Shown piece after piece: positions 1-11,233 of a stretch of 64,000 bases of DNA. The notes under the pieces are model-generated. The model did not search any database. It was not told the origin of the DNA and saw only the letters and a list, made by a program, of their open reading frames with translations. This DNA is from Cladophialophora immunda (taxonomy: Eukaryota > Ascomycota > Eurotiomycetes > Chaetothyriales > Herpotrichiellaceae). The number at the start of each line of letters is the position of its first letter. The first letter of the stretch is position 1. The DNA lies in contig NW_015622544.1 in the NCBI RefSeq assembly GCF_000835495.1, positions 3,252,855-3,316,854 on the forward strand, read 5' to 3'. The translations under genes and the position numbers were made by a program.

Positions 1-483
1 CTTCCTCACAACTCTCTTTTCGTCCTCGGCCAGGAGACCAATCAGCAGTGGTTGCATTCCATTCGAGCCGACAAACGACCTATCTCGGAAAAGACGCCCG
101 CCGAGCTCGCTTTCGACGGAGAGAGAATCAGCTTCACATTTAGACATATTGGAACATTTATCAATCTGGCTGACAACACAATCTGGGGCCAAGGGGCGAC
201 AAGCAAACGGCGCGCGGATGCTAAGCCTTTATTGACAGGAGCCGAGGCAGAAAAAGAGGGCGAAGCCATGATTCGAGCTTTTGGACAGGAGAATCATCGC
301 AGCGCAGAGTGGAACTGGGATGAGTGGTACGGACAGGGCTTCGATGTGGTCAACTTTGAGACCAAAACGGCGGATGAGGCCAATGCAGCCAATGATGATC
401 TTGGGAGCAAGACAAAGGGCGAGAAGAGGAAGATTACCGACGACAGCGAAGCTCCATTGAGAGCTGGTTCAGCACCATTCTGA
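1..483 (+). CDS. AlkB-like 2OG-Fe(II) dioxygenase, 3' part
   Basis: This is the C-terminal part of a gene that enters from the left edge; the frame is open from base 1 to a TGA at 481-483 (about 160 residues visible). The fragment starts with an HNSLFVLG strand, followed by a WLHSI segment carrying a probable second iron-binding His. Then comes the RISFTFR motif, the two-arginine pattern that binds 2-oxoglutarate in AlkB-type dioxygenases, and an IWGQGA turn. Family members oxidatively remove alkyl groups from nucleic acids or modify proteins; the substrate cannot be told here. The tail after the fold is charged and probably disordered. The start codon and the first HxD iron ligands lie outside the window. 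The family call rests on the motif order seen in fungal AlkB-like proteins. Confidence 0.72.
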   Translation, partial: LPHNSLFVLGQETNQQWLHSIRADKRPISEKTPAELAFDGERISFTFRHIGTFINLADNTIWGQGATSKRRADAKPLLTGAEAEKEGEAMIRAFGQENHRSAEWNWDEWYGQGFDVVNFETKTADEANAANDDLGSKTKGEKRKITDDSEAPLRAGSAPF

Positions 484-1512
484 GAGTCACGAATGCCTTC
501 TCACCTACACAATAGCTTCACAGCAGCCTCGCACTGAAACTATGCTGAAGCGCTGAGGCGCATGAACGGTGACAATAGTCAGCTTCTGACAAATTTCGCC
601 CCCATCTCACTGGGTGAGCACGACGGAAAGCCCCGTTATTGGGACATCTTTCTTGACTTAGCTTTGTCTGAGACAAACCGTTGTCAGCGCCCAGGCCCTG
701 AATCGCAGTCCAATATTTCTTCCGAGCAAGGAAAGGCTGGGCAAGGTGACGGGCCACGGGATCATATAGCCCTCTAGCTAGGAGGTCGAAACGTCAAAGG
801 CAGCAGCTTGGCTATGCTCGAAGGCGTCACCAACAATCGAAGCTAAAACGTCAATGCATGCATGGCTACGAATCGATGTTACAAGAGGCCATCGTCTCTC
901 AGAACATATACTTCTCTTCAGAAGTTATAGGCGATCAATAGCGGGAATGTTCGATGTTGGCCAGGCACTCTTGCCTCGAATTGCCTCGAAGAGAAATTCT
1001 GTGGATGGTCATGACACACGACCGAGCTGAGTTTGGACTGAGCAACACGCTGGCTAAGTGACCATGGGAGGGACAAACTACTCACACCCGATTGGAATAC
1101 CTCGTGGGGCCATTATTACGGCAGAAGGAGATTCCTATCTCGGGCTTTTGTATGTAAGGAGAGACGGCATATGGCCCACCCGTTCCGCCTGATCCTATTC
1201 CTTCGATCAGTCAACCCTCCCCTCGCCTCGTCTGCCGTACGCTACGGCGCGACAACCGTCACAACCAGACTGAGATCGGGCTTGGAAATGGGGGATCGGG
1301 ATACTAGAATCAGGAACGCGGCCTCTAGCGACTAAGGGCAGGACATGGGGAATCAGGGCATTATTGAAAAACCGAAATGGCACCATGAAACGGGACACAG
1401 AATCCGCGACGCGAAACGGGGACGACGACAAACTTGGGCTCTCACGCCGAATCAACGGATCGACCTATTTGTGCGCACGTTGCATAAGAAGAGCGGGAAC
1501 GGGATAATCAGC

Positions 1513-1590
1513 GGACTGGACTGGACCGGATGGGACTGGCATTGGACGGGACTCGGAATGGGACGGGCATGGACTGGAATGAATGGGCTG
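1513..1590. repeat. G-rich degenerate minisatellite (GGACTGG/GGGACTGG type)
   Basis: Irregular tandem runs of GGACTGG, GGACGGG and GGAATGGG fill this segment on the plus strand. Runs of two or three G spaced by short ACT/AAT steps give it potential to form G-quadruplex-like structures. No coding feature overlaps it. Confidence 0.55.
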
Positions 1591-1769
1591 GTTGCTTGAT
1601 CGGGACCGGGATCAGACGGAGGAACCATTGCATCGAGACGCTCGCCTGGGGCTGTACATTGATACGAGCATGAAGGCCACGAGTCACGAGAAATGAGACA
1701 TGAGGCATGAAGGATGAAGGACAAAGCATCAAGCACAGAGCACGGAACATTGGCGCTAGACGCTTTGAA

Positions 1770-1798
1770 GGGGGGGGGGGGGGCTCTCTCTCTCTCTG
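1770..1798. repeat. poly-G tract followed by CT microsatellite
   Basis: Fourteen consecutive G (1770-1783) are followed by about seven CT units. A second run of seven G sits near 1840. Such tracts are prone to slippage and to sequencing error. Confidence 0.85.
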
Positions 1799-2443
1799 TC
1801 CGCACGAATGCTCTATGGATCGTCACCCACCAACCAAGGGGGGGGTATAGATGAAGAAAGATTGCCCGACGACGGGTTCAATACCGAATCATCACTCTCT
1901 CTGAGAGACATACTGAAGCCGTTTCCTTGTCATTCGACTCTCTTGCTGTGAACATGAATCGTATCGAAAACCCCCAAACGCAATGTTCCTGGATATGAAA
2001 GGCTTCAAGATATTGGGGGAACTAGAACAACTACTGTAAGTTGACTTGATGCGATGCCTGTGTCCAGGAGCTTCCATGCCATTGATCAGCCTTGAACAAT
2101 CCCACAACCATTTCCGCAATTTCAGCTTCAACTTCAGCGTCCGCGGCTTGTGGTAAGAAGCTCGATTCTGGACAGTGTATGACTTCTCGCCGGATGGCAT
2201 CAAACCTCCTGCCCGGTACACATTACAGCACGTCGTTTCTCTCATCCTTGCTCTCGTCACCGAAATCCCTTGGACCGTAAAGATCAACTTCAATAACTTG
2301 ATACCCTCATCTCACCCATACCAGTTCCATGCATCTGACTGATAGAAGTTACCCTGTAACCTGCGAACCATTAGAAGCCATAGCCAATCCCTCGCAGTCC
2401 ATGATCATCCCGTCAACTCCGTTGGCAATTGTTGTAAAGTCGT

Positions 2444-4497
2444 TCACATGAAGTAGTCTTCCGGTAGTGCCAGAAGCCCAATGAACATGCCGACAGCACC
2501 GATGGCCATGCCCGCAATGGTTGCTCCAGCCGTCTTGACAAAACTGTTATTGCCAGTGCCATGCAGCTCAGGAGCCTTGACTTTGCTCTTTTTGGCCTTC
2601 TTCCGTACCGGCATATCGATACCATTGGCTGGAGCAATCTCAGCAACCTCCAAAGCCGAAGTTGATGAATTGAGAAACGTATCTCCAAGAACGTTGCTGG
2701 TACCGCCGACCCCGGCTGTGGCACTTGCGGTGAGTGTGTCTCCGACTTTGGGCGAATAGGAGTCGGAAGACACTGTATCTGGATCCAGATGCTCATCTGA
2801 AGAGATCTGATCAGCCTTGCGTTTCTTTCCCCCGTCGACATCCTTAACCTCTTGCTGTTGCGGGATAACACTAGCAACCGAGAGTGGTGAAGGCGGTGGC
2901 GCCGCGAAGGGTTTGAATGCGAATGGATCGGTATAGAGCGATGTATAACGGGCATAAGGGTAGTAGACTGTTGAAGACTGTTCCGGTACAAGCTGCTGTG
3001 CGACTGGTTCGTACAATACTGAGTTATGACCAGCCCATGCAGAAGTCGAGCGACCTGGTGCGGAGGTTGTGTCGTCAAACAAAGGCTGTTGCTCAGAAGA
3101 GTCGAATGTCGAAAACGGAGGAGCGGCCAATGTGGCGCGAAGTCCGTGTTCGGTCGATGGCTTAACCATTGCCGCGTCGGATGGGCTTGGGGCTCGAGCA
3201 TGTCCCGGATGATCCGTCACGCTCGAAGGACTCGTGCGGGCAGCCAGGTATTGTTCAGGATCATCAATCTTGACAGGAGGGATACGCAGCGAGTTGATGG
3301 AGTCCGAGTGTTCGTTCTCAAGCTCATCATCTCCGTACGAATCTTCTTCAGCGACGTTCTCATCCATGGCTGGAAGAACCTCTGCTTGCTGGGCCGAGCT
3401 GGGAACAAGGATTTGAGAAGGGTCTGTGTGATCAGGACGGATAGCATGGACGCCAGTATCCAGGAATAGGTGAGACAGCTCTTCAGGAGCGTCACCTTTG
3501 TCTTCATGTCCATCGTTTGGAATCAACGGGCTGGAAACTGGGCTGTCTTCATCCGAGACATCTGCGCCAGAATCATGACTTGGAGTATTCGATGCGTCGT
3601 CAGATTCAGGAACACTGAAGGTTCGCACCTCAGGAATGATTATTTCCATGCTGGGTTCACGGACGGAATCTTGTATAGCCTGAACTTCGTCCTCAGGCTC
3701 CGAATGGTAATCATTACTCTTCTCGTAGGGCTCGTATTCGTCTTCCTCAGGGTCGCTCGAGACGCGGGCAGAAGGATCGCCATATGCTTCCTCGTCACTG
3801 TAGTCGGCTGAGAAGGTATTGCGATACACTCTTGCGTTCGCCTGATTGGCGTCCGGTTTGTGAAAACTGCAACACAAAGAATCAGTCAGGCTTTCCCAGG
3901 GCACCAGGGTCAAACTCGCTTACGTTCCGTCGCACCAGTCCCAAGTGACCTTTAGCCTCAGAGCACTGAAGTGGGCTGCTCGGGTGTCAGCTGTTGCTGC
4001 TTCAGACTCGTTGTTGTACTCACAGCTTCCTCTAATCACATCAGAGCCCAATGTCACGGTGTCTTCAGGCCAAAGGGGCCACCTCTCATTCGTACTCAGT
4101 CTTCTGCCATCGTAGAAAGTGCCATGCATTGAGCCAATATCTTGGATGTAGAGTAACTGAAAACTGTTAGTCTGGAGGCGAATAGAAACATGTTACAAGT
4201 AATACCTTGATCGCCGGATTCGCCCGTAATATGGCATGACGTCTGGATAGGACTCTAGAGTCAAACCATGCATTGTCTTCAGCAGGCGTCAATTCCTCAA
4301 TACGACCCCCAGTGCCACGGCCAATTCTGAACTCCCAGTCTGGGGCTTCGAGGGTGACGACTCGCTTGGGGATAGGTTCGTGGGAATCGAGTTCTTCGAG
4401 GGTGACGGTCACTGAAAAGGATAGCGGTGAGTGAGTACAAATGGCACAGAGGGCGGCTGTAGAACGTACAATATTGAGAAGGAATGTGGTCAGCCAT
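2444..4497 (-). CDS. tail-anchored FHA-domain protein
   Basis: Five exons read on the minus strand: 4497-4470, 4411-4206, 4156-4024, 3975-3924 and 3866-2444, giving 613 residues with all junctions in frame. An FHA phosphothreonine-binding domain occupies about residues 30-130: a GRGTGGR strand (40-46), SRRH (65-68) and MHGT (88-91), where the usual Asn before Gly-Thr is His. Next is a long acidic, Ser/Pro-rich, probably disordered region, then a basic patch (KKAKKSK). A single hydrophobic segment follows close to the C-terminus (about 582-605, AGATIAGMAIGAVGMFIG). FHA plus a C-terminal anchor is the layout of fungal Far9/Far10-Vps64 and SLMAP-like (STRIPAK) proteins, so a membrane-tethered phospho-reader is likely. 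Assignment to that family is inference, because I see no clear coiled coil. Confidence 0.82.
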
Positions 4498-5569
4498 GGT
4501 TCACTCAGAGAGCTAGTCGATCGCCTAACTCCTTATATGAGTCTGGCTGAGACGAAGTAGGAGGGGAATGGTCTTCAGGTCGGTGAGACTGTGGTTTTCT
4601 TGAAAGGTATGGCCCAGAAGTTGAGATGAGGTGCAAATGGGGTTCAGACCGCAGGCAATTAGGAAGATAGAGGGGAATCGGTTGGATCAGGCTGCTCTCG
4701 GGATGAAGTCGTGCGCTACGGGTAGAAGTGAGGAGAAGATAAAGGGTCGGAGGTCGTTGGTCAAACAGGACTCCAGAAAGTTGGAAGTCAAAGCTGTCCC
4801 TCTCTAGAAGTGAAGCAGTCGGTGGGTGAAAGGCATGGCAGCTGGCGAGATGAGGCAGACGGGGCCTTGAATGTCTTGAACGCGGTCTCACAAGTCAGGC
4901 GCAGGTGCTCAACTGCGGGCAACGGCTGCGTGGCAGGCTGCAAGTGAGGGGCAAGGCGCCTGCCAGCTAATCGATAAGACGGCACCAACGGTCGCGCCAG
5001 CTTCACTACCTACGAGATGGGGCCGTTGCTGTTTTAGGCACCACTTGCTGGGCAGCTAGAGCCTAGTAGCCACGAGTGATAACCACGGAGCTAGCTAGCT
5101 AGTAGCTAGGCACCACGGCACCTACTTGTAGGTAAGCAGCCTTGTCCTCCCAACGCCCACATGGCTCAGCCTTGTTGCCGCCACTGGGCGCAGAGGCTGC
5201 CGCCATGTACAGAACAGGAATAACAATAGCGAGACCATCTTCGCACCATTCACAAGCCAAAGCTATCAGCAACAACCAAATTTGAGATTTCTTTTGTTAT
5301 TACACACTGCTACACACCTTTTGTTCCCTCATGCTCATCAAACGCCGTATTCGCGAATCTCGGTGTCTAGCCCCCAGATCCACAAGAAGAAGAGATGCGT
5401 ATTACATACTCCGTACAGGTCAAGAATCTCTCGTCAAGATCGCTCATCAGCATAAAAGACCTGTATCCATTCCAATTCAACAAGAAGACAAGAAGGGAGA
5501 TCCTCCAGGAACAAAAAGCCAAAACAAGGCCAGATGCGCAAATTCGGCCATGCCGTGGATTGGGCATCA
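4498..5569. other. gene-free stretch upstream of the FHA gene
   Basis: This is the promoter and 5' leader region of the FHA gene plus the downstream flank of TOM70. A short AGCT-based palindromic run lies at about 5090-5108. No coding sequence was recognised. Confidence 0.55.
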
Positions 5570-7602
5570 TTACCTCAACTGAGGTCCGCCGAGGCCTGCG
5601 CCTTCCATTTGTTGCAGACGAGCAGCTAGTTGGGGATACTTCTGTGATACCTCCAATTGCGTGCGTGTGGCCTCGGCGTAAGAAAGGGCGTTGACAATTT
5701 CCCCTTCTGTTCTCGACAGCTCGGCGGCGCGCTCAAAGTACTCTAGTGCTTTCGTCACTTTGCCTTGTTGAAGAAGGAGCTGAGCCATCGTAGCTACAGC
5801 GATATCGCATTCGGGGTCCACTAAAGAATCATGTTAGTAAACAACCAGACTCACTTGGTATGCATGCGTAGTGACTTACGGATCAACGCCTTCTCGCAAA
5901 GCTCTTCCGCCGCCTTGAAGTCCTGCTTCCACTGGAAGAGTGCCAACGCTTTGTTGATGAGCGGCAGTACATTGATTGCTCCAGTGGGTTTCGTCTGGCG
6001 CTCCATATCGATCGCGGTCTCGAATCTCTCAATGGCTTCCTGGTACTTCTGCTGATCGAGCAGTAGCTCACCATAGTAGTTGTACACATCGGGCACTTTG
6101 TCGAAGTTCTTCACACATCGTCGGAATGTTGCCATCGAGGACGCAATTGAGCCGAGCTTGTACTGGGTGACACCCAGTTGGATGTGCGAGTAGATGAAAT
6201 CCTTATCTAGGTCAATGGACTTTTGGTAGTCCTTAGCGGCATCGGCATATTCTCCGAGGATGAAATGCAGCTGTGCACGGTGGTAGAAGATGTCAGGGTC
6301 GTCTTTGTTCTGTGCCATGGCCTTTTCAAAGTCCTCCGCAGCAAGGTCCTTGTTACCCAACTCTAGCTGCATGCTGGCACGCTTGATGTATGGTTGAGTG
6401 AGAGAAGGCTGGAGCTCGATGGCTTTGTTGAGGTCTTCGAGAGCGTTGGCAATGTCGCCTTCGAGGTACAAGAATGTGGCACGCATGTTGTAGGCAAAAG
6501 CCTCATGCTCACCCAGGTCTCCGAGTTCAAGAGCCTTCTTGAAGGCCGCCGCAGCTTCATCATAGCCTTCTGCCGTCTTTTTCTGCATGGCGATCAAGCC
6601 ACGCTGAAGCTGGCCCTTGCCGATGTTCTCATCGAGCTCGGCGCTCTCCTCTAATCCTGCAGGCGGCGGCCGCGGACGGAAGCTCTGCAGGTAGTTTGAG
6701 ACAAAGGTCGCACCGGGCAATTTGTTTTTCTTGCCTGCGAGGATTGCTTTGCCCTTCTTCTCAGCCACCTTTTTCAATAATCGCTCTACACTCTGCGCAC
6801 TGTTTTCGTTCTTGAACCCGTCGATGATGCAGCTGGCCGTGTAATCCAGCAAGGCTTCGGAGAATAGGCCCAAGTGTTCGTACGCGTGGGCCCGGCGATT
6901 GAGAGCTTTGACATATTCTGGGTCCATCGAAATGGCTGCGGTGCAGTCTTCCACCACTTTCTCCCAATCACTAAGCGCATTGTAGCAAGCGGCTCGGTTA
7001 GAGTAGTAGACGGGATCGGGTTTGCAGAGGATTGCTTTGCCATAGAGCTCGATGGCCTTGTTGTAGTCTTTGGATCCATATGCTTTGTTACCGGCGGCCT
7101 TTAATTTGCCGGCAAATGTTGCTCTCTCCTACTCACGATCATGGTCAACTTAGCGCAGTGAGAGCGTTGTAGACAACTCTACCTCTTTCGAAAAGCTTTC
7201 AACATTGGATTCGTTGATCTCTGGTAATTCATCCTCGGCCTCGACGGTCGCAGTTCGTGGGGCCGCACCTGCATCTTGAATCAGCCGTGTTTCCCATTTG
7301 TTGTTGGGCAGGACTGTCTCACCAGCCTCCTCATCTTTGAGACTGATCCCAGACTTCTGTGCCTCCTCGGCAGCTTTCTTTTCTTTCCGTCGCTCTTTCT
7401 TGCTCTTTCTCTTTTCTGTAGGTGTCGCGGGAGCACCTGTCTTCTGACTCGAGAAATAGTAGATGGCCCCGGCACTTGTGATGACAACTACTGTTCCAGC
7501 AATAGTGTATGCGACAGCCTTATTCTCCGAGACCCAGTTCGACACGCGATCCCAAAGGGACGCAGGTGCGCGGGTGGCATCGATAGCGGCAGTTTCGGAC
7601 AT
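5570..7602 (-). CDS. TOM70: mitochondrial import receptor subunit Tom70
   Basis: Three exons (7602-7183, 7128-5880, 5820-5570) encode 639 residues, near the usual size. Residues 29-50 form one hydrophobic N-terminal anchor, followed by a Lys/Glu-rich linker; the rest is a long array of TPR repeats. The N-terminal TPR block begins at [11 protein letters not shown], the clamp that receives Hsp70/Hsp90 tails. The later TPRs form the pocket for presequence and carrier-type preproteins. In the family it sits in the outer mitochondrial membrane and hands hydrophobic preproteins to Tom40. The first intron (54 bp) falls just before the first TPR and the last (59 bp) near the C-terminus, both with GT..AG ends and a smooth frame. 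No missing parts are seen. Confidence 0.95.
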
Positions 7603-8952
7603 GGGAGCAGAGAAATCTAATGTACAGAAGACAAAGGAAGCTAAGAGAGCCAGCCCTGGACACTCCAAAGGAGAATGGAGATGGAAAGGATGACGGGTGG
7701 ACTGGGAGCGAAGGGTCGAGGGAAGAAGAAGTTATTGACAATCGTCACTGAAAGACAAGAAAGTTCCCTGAGCGATGCGAGATGGAGATGGAGATGGAGA
7801 TGCAACTTTTCCAACCACATCCAATCAGCCAATCACATCGAGCGCAGTTACTCGACCTCCGCCGCGTCTGGCTTCGTCTTCCTGTCCCCCAAAGGATTGC
7901 ATTTCATTCCCCTGCTGATGTGTACAGCTTAGGGACAGGGTACACTGCTCCCACTCCTTGTCAATGCTTCAACGCTGCAACCGTCTTCTTCCACGATGCC
8001 GAAGCCCTGGCCGCATACCGTGACAGCAACACTCGGTCTGGCTGCGACAGCTCCCACGAGAACAGCTCCATCCATCATACCCCAACCCAGCGAGCCGATG
8101 CCCAAAATGAATGGCACAATCTGATAAGAAGGGGGTTCTCTGGTGGTTACTCTGACTTATCTGTTCCGAGATACTAGTCGTTTGTAAAGATATGCACTCT
8201 GTTATTATACGCAGTTGTACCCATATCCCTGTTGACAATATCAGCTATATTAGCTCTGGTGGCTATCTCGTCGTTATCTCGAGAGCCCGTCAGATTCTGC
8301 CATCCTTTTCTTCTGGAAGCGTCGCTGTTAATGATGCCTTTTTACGGCGAGGCCATAGCAGGTCGAAGCATTTGTGCCGACGCCACTTTGAATGCTGAGA
8401 GATTTCGTATTGTACGATTGACAGCCGCCGTTGACCAGAAAATCAACAAACATCGCAAAGGAGACGTCACTAACGACATTTATACCAGCCCTTAGGGTCT
8501 ATACGCCATTGCCACATCATCTCAACTCCTCCGACTTTGGAGGTTTCTCGCACGGACATGAGCCGATGATGAAAGAGCTCTCCGCATCTGAAGCTCGACT
8601 CCAATGACCAAATCGTTCAATTGGCGGCAATGAATTTTTCCGACTTGCACGGGTCAAACAACGGGCTGACAAACCACTCTCGGAGGCTGATGGCGGGTCG
8701 CTGTTTGACACCATGTATCTCTTTAGCAGCGTAAATCAATACGGGGACAGAAGAGACCAACGCGTATAGTACTTCGCTCGATGCCGGACCCTCCGGATTT
8801 CTATAGGGGGAAGAGCATATTAATTCTTTCAACTCCTTCTGTAGCAGGTACGGGATCACTTTCATTGCTATCACTGAAATTATACATCGCATTCAACTTC
8901 ATTCCCCGGGTTTCAGCACAGTCTTTATTCGTCAGGCGACTATAATATTACC
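7603..8952. other. divergent intergenic region between TOM70 and the dehydrogenase gene
   Basis: Both flanking genes point away from this 1.35-kb segment, so it should hold two promoters. A short GGAGAT microsatellite lies at about 7782-7802. No further gene was recognised. Confidence 0.6.
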
Positions 8953-9882
8953 ATGGGAGACAATTCGACACAGAGGAACCGACTATTCATAGCTGGCGCC
9001 CCGGGCGGCGGCTCAATAGCCCCGGCTACCCACGACTTCATCGCTCAGTGTTTGAAACGGGAGTGGACGATGACATTTCTGGCAGCCTCAACTCTCCAGG
9101 AGGTCTCGGATGCATTTCACGCCCCCAATTTTGCGGGAGGTATTGTCACAATGCCCTATAAGAAGACTATCATTCCATGCCTGGATCACGTTGACGATCT
9201 CGTTGACCAGCTCGGTGCTTGCAACCATGTTTCCGTGGCCAACGATGGTACCTTGAAGGGAACCAACACTGACTGGGTTGGAGTCAAAAAGGCTCTCTTA
9301 CAAGGAGAGCCGGCCACTGATCCTGGGCGAGGGTTCAAGGGAATGGTTGTCGGGGCAGGTGGCGCAAGTCGAGCGGCAATATACGCTCTTATGGAGCTAG
9401 GCTGCAAGGACGTCTACATCGTCAACCGTGACGTTGGCGAGGTTCAAGAGCTTGTCGAAGATGTGCACCATTATAAAATGCCCAACCGACCAAAGATTGT
9501 CCACGTCCAGTCCACACAGCAAGCCCGGGAACTGCCGTGCCCACACTGGATCGTGAGCACCGTTCCTGACTTTGAACCAAGGACCCCTGCAGAGCTCCAG
9601 GCCAGATCCGTGTATCTCGAATTTCTCGCAAAGAAGGACAGGCCGCATCAGGCGCTTATGCTGGACATGTGCTACCACCCGTTGATGACACGCAATCTCC
9701 GGCTTGCAAAGCAGCATGGCTGGCCGATCGTCGATGGAGTCCAGGTGGTAGGACACCAGCTCAAAGAGCAATGGAGGCCCTGGACGGGTGAAGAGATCAA
9801 CACACAAGAGGAAGAGATTGCTTGGAGGATCTTGCGGAACAGTGCAAATTCAGATCCGACGGTCACTCCCTCAACTGCATAA
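8953..9882 (+). CDS. shikimate/quinate dehydrogenase-like enzyme
   Basis: A single-exon gene of 309 residues. The N-terminal substrate domain carries the TMPYK strand with the catalytic Lys (K70), and NTDW with the paired Asp (D107). The nucleotide domain starts with VVGAGGASR (132-140), the NAD(P)-binding loop of the AroE family. The usual Ser-x-Ser that holds the substrate carboxylate near the N-terminus is replaced by a Gly-rich GGGSIAP stretch. In fungi the shikimate pathway activity resides in the pentafunctional AROM protein, so stand-alone members usually act on quinate or shikimate catabolism or in secondary metabolism. No quinate-cluster partner lies next to it. The ATG is preceded by a short AT-rich leader and a CC at -2/-1. 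Confidence 0.88.
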   Translation: MGDNSTQRNRLFIAGAPGGGSIAPATHDFIAQCLKREWTMTFLAASTLQEVSDAFHAPNFAGGIVTMPYKKTIIPCLDHVDDLVDQLGACNHVSVANDGTLKGTNTDWVGVKKALLQGEPATDPGRGFKGMVVGAGGASRAAIYALMELGCKDVYIVNRDVGEVQELVEDVHHYKMPNRPKIVHVQSTQQARELPCPHWIVSTVPDFEPRTPAELQARSVYLEFLAKKDRPHQALMLDMCYHPLMTRNLRLAKQHGWPIVDGVQVVGHQLKEQWRPWTGEEINTQEEEIAWRILRNSANSDPTVTPSTA

Positions 9883-11233
9883 CGCCGCCCACGACTGACG
9901 TTTTAATACTATATACCCGTTCGCCACTGTCCAACCCGTCTTCGAGTCGGTGCTAGCGGAGCCTCATCAGTTGCATACCTGTCAGCGTTCGCATTTATAT
10001 TTTCTCCACAATCTCCCTCCCTCAATCGTAAGTGTATATCGAACACCGTAGAGCCCCCTCCCATATCGGAAGAGCCGATGCGAGTATAGCATTGTGCGTA
10101 GGTTTCTGCGAGGCCACCTTACTATTCCACGAGACCATCTTCAAGCTTTGCTAGAGCTTCGAGAAAGGGGCGGCAACGTGGTCGACAAGAGCCGTCGGCC
10201 ACGGGAGCAGCTGGTTTCTTGAGAGAAACGGCCCCGAAGCCGGCGAGACCAATAGCCCATCAAGAAGAGAATCTGAGTAGCTTCTTGTATTTTCGGGGTC
10301 GATGTCGTGTCGTTGCTGATAGCCACGCGACTGCTGGCAATACAGGCCCCCGATCTTGGGTGCCCGAGAGACGGTACGGGGCGTGGGCCATGGCGAAGGT
10401 CTGGAGCCATCTCTGTTCTTTCACGCAGCCTGATGAGCTTCGAGTGTTAGAAGAAGTCCCGTATAGCACAGCTTAAAAGTCAGAACGATCCGTCGAGGCA
10501 GTGGCAGAGTTACTCGTCTCGCAGAGGAAACTGAATTAATATCACTTAAGCTACGCGGAGAAGGCTGGAAGGTTGAGCCTAACGATGTCCAACTTCCCGA
10601 AGGGGCCCAGAGCTGGTTACGGGGCCACCCCGCGCCCACCGCCGAGGCTCGCTTAGGCTTTGCCGTGGAGTTTGCTTGAACAACGACTACAAGTAGTTAT
10701 TGCTCATCTCCTGACATTGCACTATTACCTCTGCAGCCCTCCTCTCTAGCATCCCCACGGCAGCGGGGGCAGGTGGTCAGATCACAATATACTACTACGC
10801 CGTCGAAGGCGGTCTACGGCTTCCAGGACGCGCGTTGAAAACACGAATGTAGACTTATGTGATCACCAAGAATCCCTTGGGCGCTTGCGATGCTACCATT
10901 TGTGACAAGTATATTTTCAAAAATGTCTCACATGAGAAACTTGCTGTGAACAATAAATATCCGGACCGAAGTCGGAGGAGTGCCGCTGGGCGTTGTTTCT
11001 GGAGACTGGGACCTTTTATTATGGTTGTCTATCTTTCTAACTTGAAGGGGTAGAGAGAAGGACTTCAAGCAGGGGAAGAAAAGTCATGGATAGGGTCTTA
11101 GTCCTCACTGGGTTCTGTAGTAGGTTATCTACATACCGTGCTGGCCCTTGTTCTGCCAGTACAAGCCAGTGGGTGTCCGACGTGGCCTCTCCGAGACAGG
11201 CACATCTCCTCCACAAGAGAATGAAGCATCCGC
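9883..11233. other. gene-free stretch between convergent genes
   Basis: About 1.35 kb separates the dehydrogenase gene from the 3' end of the permease gene. Several short frames occur but none has a recognisable motif or a consistent multi-exon reading. Confidence 0.55.

Larger units (their letters stand above)
484..2443. other. gene-free stretch, about 2 kb
   Basis: I see no convincing gene here. It separates two genes that converge (AlkB-like on plus, FHA on minus). It contains a G-rich irregular repeat near 1513-1590 and a long G tract followed by a CT run near 1770. Short frames on both strands have no recognisable protein features. Confidence 0.6.

Noticed and set aside
1892..2293. 133-codon minus-strand frame
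   Set aside because: No motif, atypical composition and no neighbouring exon; treated as chance.
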